A stretch of 35,772 nucleotides of DNA, from assembly GCA_964618455.1 (NCBI GenBank), contig CAZUAQ010000053.1, forward strand, positions 1 through 35,772, written 5' to 3'. The translations under genes were made by a program, and so were the position numbers. The notes under the pieces are model-generated. The model saw nothing but the letters and a program-made list of their open reading frames with translations. It was not told the DNA's origin and did not search any database. The first letter of the stretch is position 1. Each line of letters starts with the position of its first letter. Below, piece after piece: positions 34,360 to 35,772 of the stretch. This stretch comes from CAZUAQ01 sp964618455 (GTDB taxonomy: Bacteria; Planctomycetota; Phycisphaerae; UBA1845; PWPN01).

Positions 34360-35313
34360 TCACGGATCAGACACCCACAACTTCCTCTTGAAGAAAAACT
34401 GCGGCACATGCTTACCCATTACCTTGGGGCTGCCGAGATTCAGGGTCTCGAGATATTTTACGTCAGCAATTGAGGATTGAACCTGCTTATCTCTTGAATC
34501 AGGGTCTACCAGAACCTCAGAGCACCAGCCCGCTGCATCACTAGCCGCTTCAATGCCAGCGATTGGCGAACACGCCTCTCCAATAGAGGGTATCGAATAT
34601 GCGCATAATATATTACATGCGGAGACACGATCGTTCTCCGCATATAGCTGCTTCCATCTATCGTTGGCGCTCTCCGAAGCATTTCGGAGGTCGCTTTCGT
34701 ATGACGTATCCAGCTTATGCCCAGTCGTTACGTACATCTCTGCTCTTGAAAGTAGATCTCTCAATTCACCGAGTTCGAGTTGCAACATCTTCGTATTATC
34801 TAACGATCTCGCCAAGTCAATTGCTCTGAAGCATCCTCTAAGTGCTAGGGCAAGATTAGCAAATCCAGAAAGACGACCTATTGCCTCATCAAGGGCATGT
34901 TCAAGAACAATAAGAGGAGAATCCTGGTCCTCGTGAGAGTCCTCCATACTCCCGTGAGACTCATTCAAAGATGCGCCGTTCTCAAATGGATCAAGAATGG
35001 AATCGTTGTCGATTAAGAATCTGTAAGTGAGATCGGCTACATCCACATTACATTTCATCAAGCCGACCTCCTCGTGATCGAAAAACCATACGTGGCAGTC
35101 CGTATCCAAGAGATAGTAATCCCCAAGACACGTCTCAATTATTTCTACAGCGTGCATATCATCATTCAGATACGTCCAACCTCGTGGTTCTACGTTTCGG
35201 GGTACGGCATCGTGGGCATTAAACCATTCTTTCACCTGTCTCAAACGATGTGCAAAAAACACAGGATCCGCCATGCATCCAGCTCCGACTGGGCTAATGC
35301 CAGGAGCTGTCAC
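34360..35313 (-). CDS. Unrecognised protein, possibly SMI1/KNR4-like at its N-terminus
   Basis: 317 residues from a GTG at 35313 (GGGAG six bases upstream); an ATG at 35274 is also possible. The first 110 residues (GDYYLLDTDCHVWFFDHEEV) faintly recall SMI1/KNR4 immunity-type domains, a tentative resemblance only. An acidic linker (MEDSHEDQDSP) and a helical part (RDLLSRAEMYVTTGHKLD) follow, then a Cys/Ser-rich end. The gene is markedly AT-richer than the rest of the window, suggesting acquisition. The same frame stays open for about 50 codons upstream of the GTG without an ATG and could join the next gene if there is a frameshift. Confidence 0.5.
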   Translation of the reverse strand: MTAPGISPVGAGCMADPVFFAHRLRQVKEWFNAHDAVPRNVEPRGWTYLNDDMHAVEIIETCLGDYYLLDTDCHVWFFDHEEVGLMKCNVDVADLTYRFLIDNDSILDPFENGASLNESHGSMEDSHEDQDSPLIVLEHALDEAIGRLSGFANLALALRGCFRAIDLARSLDNTKMLQLELGELRDLLSRAEMYVTTGHKLDTSYESDLRNASESANDRWKQLYAENDRVSACNILCAYSIPSIGEACSPIAGIEAASDAAGWCSEVLVDPDSRDKQVQSSIADVKYLETLNLGSPKVMGKHVPQFFFKRKLWVSDP

Positions 35314-35434
35314 AGCGAACTCCCAAATGCACTTGGGCAGGTCGATCGGCAGCGTCGTTAATGGTGTGAATCGATCTGAAGTCCAAGGGGCAAGCTGAAA
35401 GAAGATCCCGCCACTCTTCAGGACGACCCTCAGC

Positions 35435-35695
35435 TTAGGGGGAGTTCTGAACGAGCTGCAATGCTACCGATGTTACTTTCTCAGATTGCATCTTCAGGCA
35501 TTGCGGCGAGTCCTCCGAGGCCCATGCTTCCCGAATGATCGGAACCCAATCGGTCTCTGAGGCATGCGCACGTACCCATTGAAGCATTCCCGAGGGGTCT
35601 TGCGTGTGGATATCAATTGACCTTTCGATCTCCGATAGTACGGAGAGACCGATGGGAGGAAACAAGAGAGGTTGATTGTTTCGATTAATAGTCAT
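35435..35695 (-). CDS. Unrecognised protein, 86 residues, possibly the N-terminal part of a broken gene
   Basis: The sequence (GLSVLSEIERSIDIHTQDPS, MLQWVRAHASETDWVPII, ASEDSPQCLKMQSEKV) looks like a normal small helical protein but matches no family I know. It ends at a CCCCC run followed by TAA. One frame over, the sequence stays open through to the 317-residue gene downstream, so the two may be one gene split by a slip or sequencing error. Composition is AT-richer than the core of the window. The ATG has only a weak GAGAGAG upstream. Confidence 0.4.
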   Translation of the reverse strand: MTINRNNQPLLFPPIGLSVLSEIERSIDIHTQDPSGMLQWVRAHASETDWVPIIREAWASEDSPQCLKMQSEKVTSVALQLVQNSP

Positions 35696-35772
35696 GAATG
35701 CTCTCTCGCCTGGTGAAAAAAGGGGACATCACTAGCTCTGTAGAAAACCTTTCGAAGCAGCAAGAGGATCAT

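Overview
The window reads as chromosomal DNA of a GC-rich planctomycete, probably of the Phycisphaerae type. The signs are a dockerin-tailed secreted protein, a PEP-CTERM protein, two small membrane proteins ending in a CxxCGYxLxG...CPECG zinc ribbon, an McsA/McsB pair without CtsR, and small proteins of a planctomycete-only look. This assignment rests on recalled family distributions, not on a search. Most of the window is dense housekeeping sequence. GC falls visibly in one gene near 11.1-11.9 kb and again beyond about 33.8 kb.

Layout. 0.2-2.1 kb: an NCS2-type permease (-). 2.3-5.0 kb: kdsB and a divergent pyrG (+). 5.1-10.2 kb: a tightly packed minus-strand operon of eight-TM protein, 66-aa protein, gatC, gatA, GNAT acetyltransferase and an amidohydrolase of the nucleoside-deaminase type. 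10.3-11.9 kb: a two-gene cassette of a Gp37/Gp68-like (DUF5131) three-Cys protein and its TcmP-like partner. 12-13.4 kb: ffh. 13.5-15.2 kb: a short-chain dehydrogenase and a PEP-CTERM protein (-). 15.8-19.3 kb: a 1168-aa secreted modular protein. 19.4-21.6 kb: trpB and a sugar isomerase-like TIM barrel (-). 21.7-24.2 kb: an RlmI-like methyltransferase, two zinc-ribbon membrane proteins and a 103-aa conserved protein (+). 24.4-28.8 kb: an RND efflux adaptor and pump. 28.8-30.3 kb: trpE (-). 30.4-32.5 kb: a PTPS/QueD-like protein, mcsA and mcsB (+). 32.9-33.8 kb: a RES-Xre toxin-antitoxin pair. 33.8-35.8 kb: a long inverted repeat and then AT-richer genes of unknown function, one of them possibly frameshifted.

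How the genes work together. kdsB and pyrG both concern CTP: PyrG makes CTP and KdsB uses it to activate Kdo for lipopolysaccharide. gatC and gatA supply two of the three subunits of the tRNA amidotransferase; gatB is not here. trpE and trpB are separate units, but both promoter regions carry the 8-mer TTCGAGCC, and the trpE promoter contains a perfect palindrome in its spacer. McsA and McsB should form a protein-arginine kinase. Several promoters share a TTGAC(A/G) -35 box, a spacer of 17-18 bases and a TAnnAT -10 box, and their positions help choose starts for mcsA and trpE.

The best leads for something undescribed are the DUF5131-TcmP cassette, the variable right end (RES-Xre with repeated palindromes, the inverted-repeat element and the unknown pair beyond it), and active-site or regulatory-site variants in PyrG, McsB and the PTPS-like protein. 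No rRNA, tRNA or CRISPR array was seen.
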